Below, piece after piece: positions 1-10,026 of a DNA stretch of 64,000 bases. The notes beneath the pieces are model-generated. The model did no database searches, had not been told where the DNA came from, and saw nothing but the letters and a program-made list of their open reading frames with translations. The translations under genes were made by a program, and so were the position numbers. The DNA is taken from contig CM074861.1 in assembly GCA_037501455.1 (NCBI GenBank), forward strand, positions 38,270,001 to 38,334,000, read 5' to 3'. Source of the DNA: Lantana camara (Eukaryota > Streptophyta > Magnoliopsida > Lamiales > Verbenaceae). Positions within the stretch are counted from its first letter, which is position 1; the number at the start of each line of letters is the position of its first letter.

Positions 1-594
1 ATAATCGAGAGATTGAGGATAATTGAGATTGTTTTCCAAAACTTAGACTTTTTGGCTTAAAGAAATTTAACCATAAGTTCTACAACGCTTATTTAGAATT
101 CCATGCCAAGCCGCTAGGTTTTAAATACACTAATCTTGTTTTAATCGATTAACCTGGTTACTAAGTGATTGTGAGAACAACACTTGGCTCGATTAATTAG
201 ACATCTAGGCTTTGAAAGAAGCTAGGTATACATTTGTGATTCGGTTGAAGAATCATACATACGTAAGTGAGCATTGATTTAAGCACTGAAGGGCATATGA
301 TTTACTCCCCAACCTGTTTTCTCTAAGTGATTTATTCCCGATTTTATTCGTTAGTTCGTGTGGTTAATTAGTTATTACTTCGTTTAATTTTGTCATAGTA
401 GTATAGAACAACACTCTTGATCTTTGTCGGTCTCTAGATTAGAATTAGTCATAAAAGTGGTGGTTGATTTCCCTTTCCTGTGGATACGATACCTTAAGTG
501 TTACAACCGAATTTAGAGCTTACACTTGGGTTCAAGATTTGTCTATCACAGATGTAATTATTTCATAATTTAATTTTGGATCATTCACAATGTT
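1..594. other. AT-rich unassigned sequence, possibly an LTR-retrotransposon leader
   Basis: I see no open reading frame or RNA gene here. A short stretch near 470-495 (ending in a 'cctgtggatacgat' string) resembles sequence I recall from the untranslated leader or U5 region of some plant LTR retrotransposons, but no LTR terminus, primer-binding site or coding domain accompanies it. It may simply be the interior of an old element whose ends lie outside the window. Confidence 0.25.
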
Positions 595-607
595 TGGCTC
601 CAAATAT
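595..607. repeat. SINE target-site duplication, left copy
   Basis: The 13 bp tggctccaaatat recur exactly at 707-719 on the other side of the SINE. Identical copies suggest a fairly recent insertion. Confidence 0.85.
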
Positions 608-706
608 GTTTTTTTTTAACCCACACACACACTCAAGTGGGATTCGAACCCAGAACCCTGCCTTGGAGAATGAATCCATAAACCACTTGAACCAAACCCT
701 GTGAGC
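608..706 (-). mobile_element. tRNA-derived SINE with target-site duplication
   Basis: Read on the minus strand, this 99-bp unit has a tRNA-like RNA polymerase III promoter. An A-box-like string (TGGTTCAAGTGG) lies near its 5' end, and a perfect B box (GGTTCGAATCC) follows about 35 nt downstream. It ends in a short poly(A) tract, seen as T's at 609-617 on the plus strand. The same 13 bp, tggctccaaatat, flanks it at 595-607 and 707-719, which is the signature of LINE-assisted insertion. It cannot be a functional tRNA gene, because the acceptor and anticodon arms do not fold into a cloverleaf and the 3' part is (GT)-rich. The family name is not known to me. Confidence 0.85.
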
Positions 707-719
707 TGGCTCCAAATAT
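707..719. repeat. SINE target-site duplication, right copy
   Basis: This is an exact match to 595-607. It directly abuts the 5' (tRNA-like) end of the minus-strand SINE. Confidence 0.85.
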
Positions 720-1285
720 CAGTTTTTCAAGAGCTTATAAACAATCTAATTTGAGTGTTTGACAATTTTTTTTCTAATAAAGGAACATGGGAAATTGCAA
801 ATTTGGTATTTATATTTCTACATTATTATATGAAGTGAGAGAGACAGATAGTAATTGTTTTGGTTTTTTGCTTTCTTTTCTTTTATTTGCTTTTTTTTAT
901 TTATTTTTTTCATCCGTTTTGTTTTCTTACATTTTTTTTTTTTTTTTTGACAATGAGTGTTAAGTATCTAGTTGTTAGAAAATTTTATTTTACTCTCAAA
1001 TGCTAAAACTTTTAGTGCTAACTACCAATTTCAAATTTCAAATTTTGTTTGTATCCAATTTTGTGTAAAGTTACTCAATTACCCTAAAAAAAAAAAAAAA
1101 AAAAAAAGGCACGCAAACCATTTTGTTAACATAATACCTCATATACGTAACTTCATACTTTATTTTGTATGTACGTTAGTACTTCAAAATATAACTTTCA
1201 TACTTCATATGTTAAAATTAATACTTTTTTTATTTTTTTCTGTGTAGGCGGATTTGGGGGTAAAAATTAATTGTTGATGTATATT
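720..1285. other. AT-rich spacer with homopolymer tracts
   Basis: No convincing gene is present. There are long T tracts around 930-951 and an uninterrupted A22 run at 1086-1107. An open frame crosses the A run (encoding poly-lysine), but it has no family resemblance and is best explained by chance. Confidence 0.5.
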
Positions 1286-1289
1286 TTGG

Positions 1290-1612
1290 AATATTATTCT
1301 GAAACGATAAAGTATCAAAATTTATTAGAGTATTATTCGTAAAAGTTAAAATACTTGCGTTCAAATTAGAGTATTATTCATTAAAGCTAAATTATCTATG
1401 TTTATAAGTATTATTTAAAAAGTTGAAAATATACAAATTTAAAATTACAGTATTATTCATAAGAGTTAAAATAACCAAATTTAAAATAGAAATATGCGAA
1501 AGAAAAATAAAGAGAAAAGAGTATTGTTTGTAAAAGTTAGTTTATTATTCATAAAAGCTAAAGTATTTAGGTTTATAATTGGACTACTGTTCAAAAATGT
1601 TAAAAGTATTTT
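1290..1612. repeat. Degenerate tandem repeat, unit roughly 50-60 bp
   Basis: The phrases 'gagtattattc', '(c)ataaaagttaaa/gctaaa' and 'aaatttaaa' recur in the same order about six times, in diverged copies. Spacing drifts, so this is an old, decayed array. It directly precedes the CACTA subterminal repeats and may belong to the interior of that element. Confidence 0.5.
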
Positions 1613-2192
1613 TGACGGAATTCCAACGGAATCCCGTCAGAAACTGAAACAATTTATTCTTAGGTACCAACGGAAAAGCAACAAACTAGCCATTGGAACA
1701 TCCAACGGAAAACCGGCGGGCGTGTCCATCGGTTTTGTAAAATAACACATTTCAAATTGGAAAAAATCCCAACGGAAAGAGCCCGTCAGAATTGTATAGC
1801 GACGAGTCTCCGACGGCACCTCCCGTTGGGTTTTTCTTCAAGAATGTTCCCCGTTGGAACATTCCAACAGCTACGACCGTCATATCTTCGTCGGAAATCC
1901 GTCACACACATGTACCGACGGATAACCGACAAGCACCCCTGCGGAAAAGTCAAACTTCGACACCGGTACGCGTTCGTTGGAAAACCGTGGGAAGGCCATC
2001 GGGCTAACTACACCAATGGGACACCAACGGAACATACAGTCGGAATCTTCGTGGCCGCGAAAACCAACGGGACTATGGCTGCTCGCCCATCGGAAACCCA
2101 TCAAATTTCTGTGGGAATTTACTTGCACTGACGGGATTTTCCAAATTCCAGTCGGTTTTTGCCCGTCGGTTTTCGGGCAGATTTTTGTAGTG
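1613..2192. mobile_element. CACTA (En/Spm) transposon end, non-autonomous fragment
   Basis: The right end reads TTTTTGTAGTG, the inverse of the canonical CACTACAAAAA terminus. The preceding 580 bp are packed with short subterminal motifs in both orientations (CCAACGGAA, GTCGGAAATCCGTC, CCCGTTGGG, CCGACGG), about twenty copies. Subterminal arrays of this kind are transposase-binding regions in CACTA elements. No transposase is present. A clean left CACTA terminus was not found; a weak candidate lies near 1587. Several short open frames here on both strands are by-products of the repeats. Confidence 0.7.
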
Positions 2193-2489
2193 AGGGTGTC
2201 GCGGCCGTGACAAAGTTGCACTGAAAAGAAGTTACGGCCACGAAGAAAAAATAGCATTGTTTCGGAATGTAGGTTGCGGCCACGACACTTCTAAGGGTAA
2301 AAACGGTCGTGGCATGACCCTGTATCAGGCGAGAAATTTTGAGTTTCCATGGCAGAACGCAGGGGAGCTCATTTTGAGCTCCCGTTTGATCCGGCAACGC
2401 ACCAAGACACTCAAAATAACCAAATACAACATATACAAGAATGAAACATCATCAATTCATCAATTAATCCACAATTTAACAAACCCACA

Positions 2490-2520
2490 TTATATATATA
2501 TATATATATACACACACATA
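2490..2520. repeat. (TA)n/(CA)n microsatellite
   Basis: About ten TA units run directly into CA units. The tract is inside the gypsy LTR. Confidence 0.9.
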
Positions 2521-2709
2521 TACACATTATACCTTGGTGAAAGAAAGGAGAAGATGAAGGAGATGAAAATGGAGCTTGTTCTTGGCTTGAAATTGAAGAA
2601 GAATCCTCTTGCTTCCTTGACCCTTGTCTTAGCTTGGAACGATTTTGGAAGAGAAGGGATGAAGGGTTTGAAGCTTTGTGTTGAAAGAAAATGAGAGAAA
2701 GTGGGGAGA

Positions 2710-2724
2710 GGGGGGGGGGGGGGG
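2710..2724. repeat. G15 homopolymer
   Basis: An uninterrupted run of G lies in the pyrimidine-rich (minus-strand) leader part of the gypsy LTR. It is likely to vary in length. Confidence 0.9.
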
Positions 2725-3108
2725 ATGTCGTGTAATGAAGGGGGAAAAGTTGGGGAAATTACACACACATTGGTCCCTCAACAATTTAAGTGCTTCAATT
2801 AGGGCCCCAAGATTTGGTAGGTGAGCAATTGGGGTCTAAATCAAAGTTCGATCGAGTCCAAGGATTTCATATAATTCCAAATAAGCACATAATCGAAAAA
2901 AAACATTTATTAGCAAGCAAACATATTAAAATTGAGTTTAAGTAACATAATCAATTAAGTCATATAGGTCACAAAATAGCAATTAGTTCGCGAAATTATT
3001 AAATTAAACATTCACTTAGCAATTAAAACATAATTAAATCACAAAACACTCGGTCTAAACCCACTCGTGACGTCATACCTGGCCGGTCTGAAAATATGGG
3101 GCGTCACA

Positions 3109-3705
3109 CCTATACATTGGGACCTAAGGGAAGAGAAGTCATCGACTAAGTTGGAAGACGGGATAACCTAGTCCGAGCTGATGCAAGAAACGAATGAAAA
3201 GATCCAAGCGATCAAACAAACTATGAAAGTGGCACAAGACAAACAAAAGAGTTACGCAGATAACAGACGAAAAGATTTAGAATTTGAAGTCGGGGATAAA
3301 GTATTTTTGCACATCTCTCCTAGAAAAGGATACTCGAGATTTGGAAAAGGAGAAAAGTTGAGTCCAAGGTAATTGAGACCTTTAGAAATCCTTGATAGAG
3401 TAAGCCCTGTAGCTTAATGTCTTCTTTTACCATCTAAACTCATTGAAATTCCCGTATTTCATTTGTCACAATTACGAAGATACTATCCAGATGAAAAACA
3501 CATCATTCTAATCAACGACGTCCCTCTACAAGAAAACTTGACCTAGGAAAATTTCATGTACGTATTTTGGATAGAAAACTTCGTGTGTTCTTAAATAAAA
3601 GATCCTTCAAATGAAAGTGTTGTGGGGAGATCACGATATAGAGGAGGCAATATGGGAACGAGCGGACATTACGTAGAATGACCCCGTATTTCCCTCTGTT
3701 TTGTT
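3109..3705 (+). pseudogene. Broken Ty3/gypsy chromovirus integrase C-terminus with chromodomain-like end
   Basis: The reading frame opens immediately after the LTR end with PIHWD. It runs through the typical chromovirus stretch 'MQETNEKIQAIKQ...QKSYADNRRKDLEF.VGDKVFL' (open 3181-3372), then 'LSPR', a 'VLWGDHDIEEAIWER'-like block and a final 'YFPLF'. These are the C-terminal integrase GPY/F region and the chromodomain-like tail of Tekay/Del-type polyproteins. Stops (near 3169, 3370 and 3416) and frameshifts disable it. The upstream pol is missing, so the adjoining LTR probably cut into it or the left part was deleted. Confidence 0.85.
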
Positions 3706-4690
3706 TTGTTCTCGTGTGGTGCCCTGACCCGGGGCCTCCGTATACCCACGAGTCCGGGCGTCAGGTAATACCAGTCACTCTGTAAAAACTATGTACACAC
3801 TTATACAAAAGTAATATCTAATTTAAAAATATATTACATTAAAAATTTTCAAAGTTAACGCATTTATCTAAGTTCAAAAGTGTTGTAATATTATCCATTA
3901 TTCTCAGTCGACTAACTCATCTCGGCCAACTTATGTACACCTGAGATTTATCACTGATTTATTCAAACCCTTTTTAAAAACATAACCCTAAAAATTTAGA
4001 TCTCAAATTAAATAGAAACCAGTTGAAAGTAACCAAAACGGATACTGTATATAGATTACCCATGTTGAACCCGTTAGAACCCATCTTGAGTTCGACGGAA
4101 AAGCTAGTCACAGTTGTCGTTGTTTGCTTACGGTCGCGACACCACCGCGCCTACACTGCCGTAATTCTCAATGATTAGCTACCACCAATAAACTCGCCTC
4201 ATCTAGCTCTTCAAAAGTCCTAAGGTCACCGGACAAAACTCCGACCAAATCGTCTTTGCCAAAAAGTTATCGATTAGCCTTTCGTCTCGATTTTCTCCTT
4301 CCTCTTTGAACAACACTTGAACCCGATTGCAGCTTGGTGTTCTTAGAGTCGAGACGATTGAAAAACTTTATAAAATTGTTGAGGTTTGGCTGTAAACCGC
4401 CAAAGCCAAAAATCGATGAAGTTCGCATTTTTCGTCTGTGAGCTTTGTGTGTATGGGCAAATGAATAGGGTGTATCCAATGTGTTGAGTGCTAAACCGCA
4501 TGTTTTCATTTTCTCTTTTTCTTTTTTTATTTTTTTTTTCTTCTCAAAACTTTTGTAAATCCTAATTTCACCCAGAAAACTTCCATCTTTATTTAACTAG
4601 GTCCAAATAAATATAAATAATATATTAATATTTCACAAACACACACATATATATAATATATTTGATTACGATAATTTACGGGGGGTTACA
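3706..4690 (-). repeat. Probable gypsy LTR fragment, minus strand
   Basis: The right edge reads GGGGGTTACA at 4681-4690, so the minus strand begins TGTAACCCCC, as in the other gypsy LTRs. A candidate left edge is 'tgccctgaccc' at 3720, which would leave a short LTR of about 970 bp. An 80-codon open frame on the minus strand (4267-4509) has no recognisable family and is probably non-coding LTR sequence. Confidence 0.45.
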
Positions 4691-4700
4691 AATACCCTTT

Positions 4701-5796
4701 GAACCTGGCATTTTTGTGTAACCCTCTATGTTCATTATTTAGATAGCAGTAAGTCTAATTAATTAATAACCTTATTAGTTAATCAGCTCACTGATCCCAC
4801 AACCGTAGTCTAGCAACAGGTGTATGATCCTACCCGAATAACGAATTAAATTGAAAGAACCTTTCAGTCAATGACATCTTTGAGATACAATCCTCCTGTC
4901 ATTTCATCTCTCGGTTAAGACCTAGGGCATGGGAATAATGAGAGCCCCATTAATTTTAATTTTAAAGCTAAGTTCGTTTCATATCCATTTGATCTCAATC
5001 CAAGAAATCCTTTTCTTGATGTCTTGATCCACTACCTCGGCCGATGGTTTTAGGATGGTATATGAACGACTTATGCAATAAGAGATCTTCTCGCCTTAAG
5101 CAAGTGTGGGTCCTTTATTGATTCTCATATGCCTCCATTTGCCACTTTTGTAGCCCTAACATAAGTCATAATTCAGGTGTCACGAGCGATACCCTTTTAG
5201 ACCTATATCTAAGATTACCTAGCTTGTTCACACGAGACATCAATGGAATCTCAAGCCAAAGGATTAATTACTCAAGCCATTGATCTTTGAGATGTTTCGT
5301 AATCTTGGAAGTTTTCTCTTCTAGAAGTGAAAACTTTCTTTCCCATTTAGCATTCTTCTCCCACGGGACAACTCAATATACTCATTCTCATAATGATCAC
5401 CCTCGTGTATTAAGTATGCATCAACTTATTCACTTTACACCCCATGAAACTGGGTGATCCTTCTTAAGGACGCAATCCCACAAGCAAGCCTCAATTGAGC
5501 CTAATTGACACTCCGACTATTCGTTGGGTTCATCAACTTGGAGTAGTTTCTAATCCGGTTTAAGTTAGGGTTTGTTTCATGTTCCATTCACATAATGACA
5601 AAGTCCCTAACAACCAAAGGGATTAGGGAGTTCTAATACATGCGTATGTAATAGAAAACACACAAAATATGCAATTGCACATAAAGAAGTGTTGGCCTAT
5701 GATCAATATCATACGTATATTATTCAAAGATTGTTTATGATACAAGAAAAATGCCAAAGTGGATTAGGTCGAATTGGATTTGTAGGGCATTATTCT
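4701..5796 (-). repeat. Copia LTR fragment (U3 part, minus strand), interrupted
   Basis: The reverse complement tracks the U3 half of the copia LTRs at 8008 and 15873 block by block. Shared landmarks include 'agtgtcaatt...', 'ccatttgatctcaatcc(a)agaaa', 'tctagcaacaggtgt' and the terminal 'agggca.tattc'. It is clearly more diverged than those two LTRs are from each other. The right end is cut at 5796 by the gypsy LTR and appears to resume at 19040-19049 ('attcccaata', a decayed version of 'attcctaaca'). The left end is truncated near 4700. Confidence 0.75.
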
Positions 5797-8007
5797 TGTG
5801 ACACCCCGAGTTTTCGACTGTACAGGTACGCGCGCCACGCATGTGAGTTTTGAGAGTTAAGTTATTTAATTTCTTGTTCTTGAACCTTAATTGCGCTATT
5901 TAAAATTATTTGCATTATAACTTTGTGAATTACTCGAATTTAATTATTAATCTCGTGGCTTGAATTATACGTTGTCGAATTAAATTCCCTGAGCATGATT
6001 ATGTGTTTAATTATTCGTAATTGTGAGATCTTATGCCAAATTATACTTAATTGTATGTTTATTCAAACTTGTGGACTTAATTGATAATTTGTTAAGGACC
6101 TAATTGTAACTTTCTTAAATTAAAAACTTGATTGCATGATTTTAAACTCTTAAAGGACTTGTTGGCGATTTTCTTCTTCTTCCTTTCTCTTATACACGAT
6201 ATATGTATATACACATACATCTCTTCCTTTTTCATTTTATACACACAAGAAACAAGACACACACCTTCCATCTCTCTCTCCTTTCATTTCAAGCTCAAGA
6301 CAAGGATTCAAGTTCTTTTTCTTCAAGAATTCAAACCAAGACCTCTTCATCTTCATCCCCTTCTCTTCTATTCATTTTCAATGTAAGGTGTAGTATGTGT
6401 TTTAGATGAATTCTTGAGATTAGTCTAGGGTTTTTTTATTTAAATGAAGTCAAGAGCATGGTGTTAAGTTTATTTGATCATGAGTTGGTTTGTGCATTCA
6501 TGACTTGAATCTTGTGGCTGATAAGAACATTTAAGATCATAGTCTATATAAGGGTTTGTTGGATCACTTTGGGGGTTTTAATGCAAGAGATTGTTATGTT
6601 CTTGTGGCCTAAATGATGTATTTAAGTTGTATGCATGTTATTTAGTGTTTTTGAGGTGTTGTTGTTGTTGCTTGGATTGGGAGTGGGTTGGGAGCCATTC
6701 CCGTGAATCCCCTGTCTTATTATTTTTTTCATCCAGCGGCATTCCAAATGCCCTTGTGGCCCCATAGTTCATTTTTCAAATGCCTGTGTGAGACCCCCCT
6801 GTTTTGACCCGAGAGCTTCCAAACGCCCGTTTAGGTTTCCAGACCAACTTTCACACAGCCGTTTACCCCTCAAACGTGCTCCGATTTACCTGAAATTTTA
6901 ACCATAGAAACTATTTTGAGTTTAGAGTATTCTCCAATTAGAATCACCTTAAAATCATATCTGGCGACCGAAATATGGCCGTTTTAATTTTGTGTTGCCA
7001 TTTTATCGAAACACTGCATTCACCCAACTTCGAGCTTACGCCATTTTCTCTTCTCTTTGAACCACAATTTGAACCATATATCATTGGAAAGGTCTGTTTG
7101 TCTAGTTTTATACCCAATAAACAAAAACCAATTCCAATTTCTAGAACTCAAGATATTCCAATTTTTCTACAGCTTGCGCTTTTCCAAAAACTGTAAGCTT
7201 TTATCAAAACTTACCCAAACCTCTCTTCTTGTGTTCCTTTCACTTCCTTGACTTCCGTATGTGATCTATATGAATTGTATGCATGATTAATTGATAATTA
7301 TGTTATTTTTTGACACTCGTTGGCTCTTAATTGCTTAAACTTGATTGTTTGACTCCGTGCTTTATATGAATTGAATTCGTATATTTGAATGGCATGAATA
7401 CATGACCTTGAGTTTAATTGCATCTCTTAGGTGTTAATTTAATGTCATACATGTTTAAGTGTCACTTTCTTGCTAATTGATTTAGTTATGAAGATGTTGA
7501 TATGTATTGAGATATTGGTATTGTTTTATGTATTTACATGACATAAATGATTTGATTGCTAGTTATGTGGAGGCATTAATTGTGCACATGAACATGATCA
7601 CAACATGTCCATGACTTTTATGATTCCATTGTGTATCCAATCATCTCATAACATGTCACACCACTTCATGATCATTTGTCGTGCGTCTATATGGTTCATG
7701 ATTGAGTCTTGTCTCATGAGTATATTATCATTGTTCTTCTTGCACAGTTAATCTCTAGGGTGGAGATGATCGGGACACGTGATTCCTCTCTTGGTCCTTC
7801 TTGCATTGTCATTTCAAGGTGAGGATTTTCTCTTATATTCGACGTATGACCTTGCATGAACTAAAACAAGCCAAATGATTTTCATATTAAACTAGCCATA
7901 TCTTTTATACCGGATATGTACCGGAAATGTTTATAAATTATGTAGTGTTAACTCTGAGCTTTTTTGCAAGATCCTGTTATTGCCCCCGACTCTCCTAGCA
8001 CTGGGTT
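5797..8007 (+). repeat. Ty3/gypsy LTR, first part (split by copia element)
   Basis: It begins TGTGACACCCCGAG. The order of parts is AT-rich U3, a pyrimidine-rich leader (6160-6380) ending near a 'caatg/taagg' donor-like site, a block of short GC-rich motifs (6730-6860), then AT-rich sequence. The LTR is interrupted at 8007 by the copia element and continues at 17891. The two parts together are about 3.36 kb, similar to the 3.6-kb gypsy LTRs further right. The flanking 5 bp are attct (5792-5796) and attcc (19040-19044), a one-base-decayed target duplication. Short open frames at 6132-6409 and 6975-7251 are unremarkable. Confidence 0.75.
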
Positions 8008-9184
8008 TGTTAGGAATAGTGCCCTTAAAGCAACATTTGTGCTTTACTAATTCCTTGTAAAATCACTAACAGTCTTTAAATAATTAACGAGATGATTTTG
8101 TTCATAGGCAATCACTTCTTTATGTGCTTATTTATGTCTGTTTGGGTTGACTGTGTTTTGCATGTTTTGAACTCCCCTAATCCGACGAGGCCGTTAAGAA
8201 CTTTGCCCTTATGGGAATGCCACATGAAACAAGTTCTTAACTCTATAGGCAAGGATTAGAAACTTCTCCAAGTCGATGAGTCCGACAGACAGTGGGAGTG
8301 CCGACCTTGACTCCGTTGAGACTTGCTTATGTGATAATGTCCTTTTGAAGGATCATTCAGTTTCATGGAATGATAAGTGCATACGATGATACGTTCATAA
8401 TACATAAGGGTGATTGTTACAAGAACTTCATCACTAAGATGTCCCGCTTGAGAACATTCCTAAATGGGAAAGAAAGTCTCCAAGAAACTTCCAGATTAGG
8501 AAATATCTCACAGGTCGATGACGTGATTAATAATCCTAAGACTTGAGATTCTGTAATGTCTCATATAAGCTAACTCTGTAATATTTGATATAGGCTCAAA
8601 AGGGTGTCGCCGTATAGACACCTGAACCACGGCCTATGTTGGGATTACACAAGTGGCATATGTAGAATTAGTAGAATCGATAAAGGACCTACACTTGTTA
8701 AGAACAAGAATGATCTCTTACTGATTGAGTTGCTCGTAGTCCATTAAATATTAAACCCTTAGCCAAGGTGGATAAAAGGTCAAGACATCAAGAAAATGGG
8801 GTTTTCTTGGATTGAGATCTAAATGGATATGAAATGAACTTAACTTTAAAGATCGAGAATATTAAGGCTCTGAGAATATTCCCATGCCTTAGTTCTTGAT
8901 TGAGAGATGGAGTTGTAAGAGGATCGTATCTCACTGATTGTCATTGACTGAAAGGTTCGTCGATTCATTTCGTTATTCGGCTAGGGGTCACACACCCATT
9001 GCTAGATTACGGTAGTGTGATCTGTGAAGTGATCATTTAATTATGGGAATTAATTAATTACTATCACTGCTAATCGAATAATGAACCTAAAGGGTCACAC
9101 ACAAATGGCAGAATACGAGGGTTATGGTAGGATGTTAATTGGATTAACGAAGAATCAAATTGTTGATCAAAATGAAGCCACGAA

Positions 9185-9231
9185 CACGTGGGCATTGGCA
9201 CGTGTCACGCACACGTAGGCATTGGCACGTG
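9185..9231. promoter_or_regulatory. Cluster of CACGTG (G-box/ABRE-like) sites in copia U3
   Basis: CACGTG occurs at 9185, 9199 and 9226, within repeats of the form 'cattggCACGTGTCACGCACACGT'. ACGTGTC fits the ABRE consensus ACGTGKC, the plant bZIP binding site linked to abscisic acid and stress response. The cluster lies about 390-430 bp upstream of the TATA box. The matching cluster in the 3' LTR (17050-17146) has more copies, and another copia solo LTR (48388-48458) keeps it at the same relative place. Confidence 0.6.
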
Positions 9232-9617
9232 TCACGCTGTGATATGGCTTCACTCTTGTGATTAATTCACACGAGAAATCTTTTCTACAATTAATTAATT
9301 AAATTTTAATTAATTAATTTTGATTTTTTAATTAATTATGAATTAATTTTTAAGACTATTCTCAAATTACTTAACCCAATAAATAATTAATTAGGAATTA
9401 AATTATTTATTGAATATTGACTTTTAACTTTATTTAGTAAAGGTTGAAAAGTCAAATTTCCTATTGTAGGATAGAGAAGGCATCTCTTGCTAGACTTGGA
9501 GAATAATTTAAGAACTTATTATTCCAATTAAATTAATAATTAAATGAGTTAATTAGTGAGCAAGAGATAAAACTCCACAAGACTTGGAGAAGTCTCCTAG
9601 GGTTCGAATCCCATTAG

Positions 9618-9625
9618 TATAAATA
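9618..9625 (+). promoter_or_regulatory. TATA box of copia 5' LTR
   Basis: TATAAATA sits in the middle of an imperfect palindrome (attagTATAAATActagt). The same arrangement recurs in the 3' LTR at 17497-17504. The position, about 390 bp before the LTR end, fits a U3/R boundary. Confidence 0.7.
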
Positions 9626-10013
9626 CTAGTGGGGGTGTTTCTCTTATTTTTTGGACCAATGTTGTTGAAGCGTTAAGTTTTTTAGAAAAATAAACGAAAA
9701 GTTTTCAAAGTAAAATATCCTAGCCTAACACAAGTCATAGAACTAGTATTCTCACTCACTTGATAGTGTTCTAGGACTGGTGTGGATACGTTTTGAAGGA
9801 TTGCCTACTTTGGGATCTAATCGAAGGACGTTTGAGGAACATTCCGCTTGAAGGGTGTTCAATAGGCGGTATCAACATCACAAAAAAGCTTCAATCAACG
9901 TGAGTTTCTTGAGACACCCTACGATACGATACGAACATTGCAAATCTTTTAGATCTACTTTTGGAAATTTTTTAAAACTTTCGCTGCGCATTTCTCTGCC
10001 ATTTTCCAACAAG

Positions 10014-10026
10014 TGGTATCAGAGAC
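10014..10026 (+). promoter_or_regulatory. Primer-binding site (initiator tRNA-Met)
   Basis: TGGTATCAGAGAC starts 2 nt after the LTR end. It matches the TGGTATCAGAGC complement of the 3' end of plant initiator methionine tRNA, the standard minus-strand primer of copia and gypsy elements. Confidence 0.9.

Larger units (their letters stand above)
2193..3108 (-). repeat. Ty3/gypsy LTR, 5' portion (minus strand)
   Basis: The minus strand begins TGTGACGCCCC at 3108, matching the TGTRACRYCCC start shared by the other gypsy LTRs in this window. Going leftward it has the same order of parts as the LTR at 5797: an AT-rich U3, a pyrimidine-rich leader-like stretch (2520-2700) ending in a splice-donor-like 'caag/gtataa', then a GC-rich block of short inverted repeats (2197-2340). 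The left part appears to have been split by the CACTA fragment. Open frames here are not protein-like. Confidence 0.6.
8008..10011 (+). repeat. Copia 5' LTR
   Basis: This LTR is 2004 bp, bounded by TGTTAG and CCAACA. It carries a G-box/ABRE-like cluster at 9185-9231 and a TATA box at 9618-9625, so U3 is about 1.6 kb and transcription should start near 9650. It is unusually long for a copia LTR. No coding sequence is present; the short frame at 9855-10076 crosses the LTR end and is spurious. Confidence 0.93.

Noticed and set aside
608..706. Functional tRNA gene
   Set aside because: A and B boxes are present but the cloverleaf arms are not; the poly(A) end and 13-bp duplication mark a SINE.
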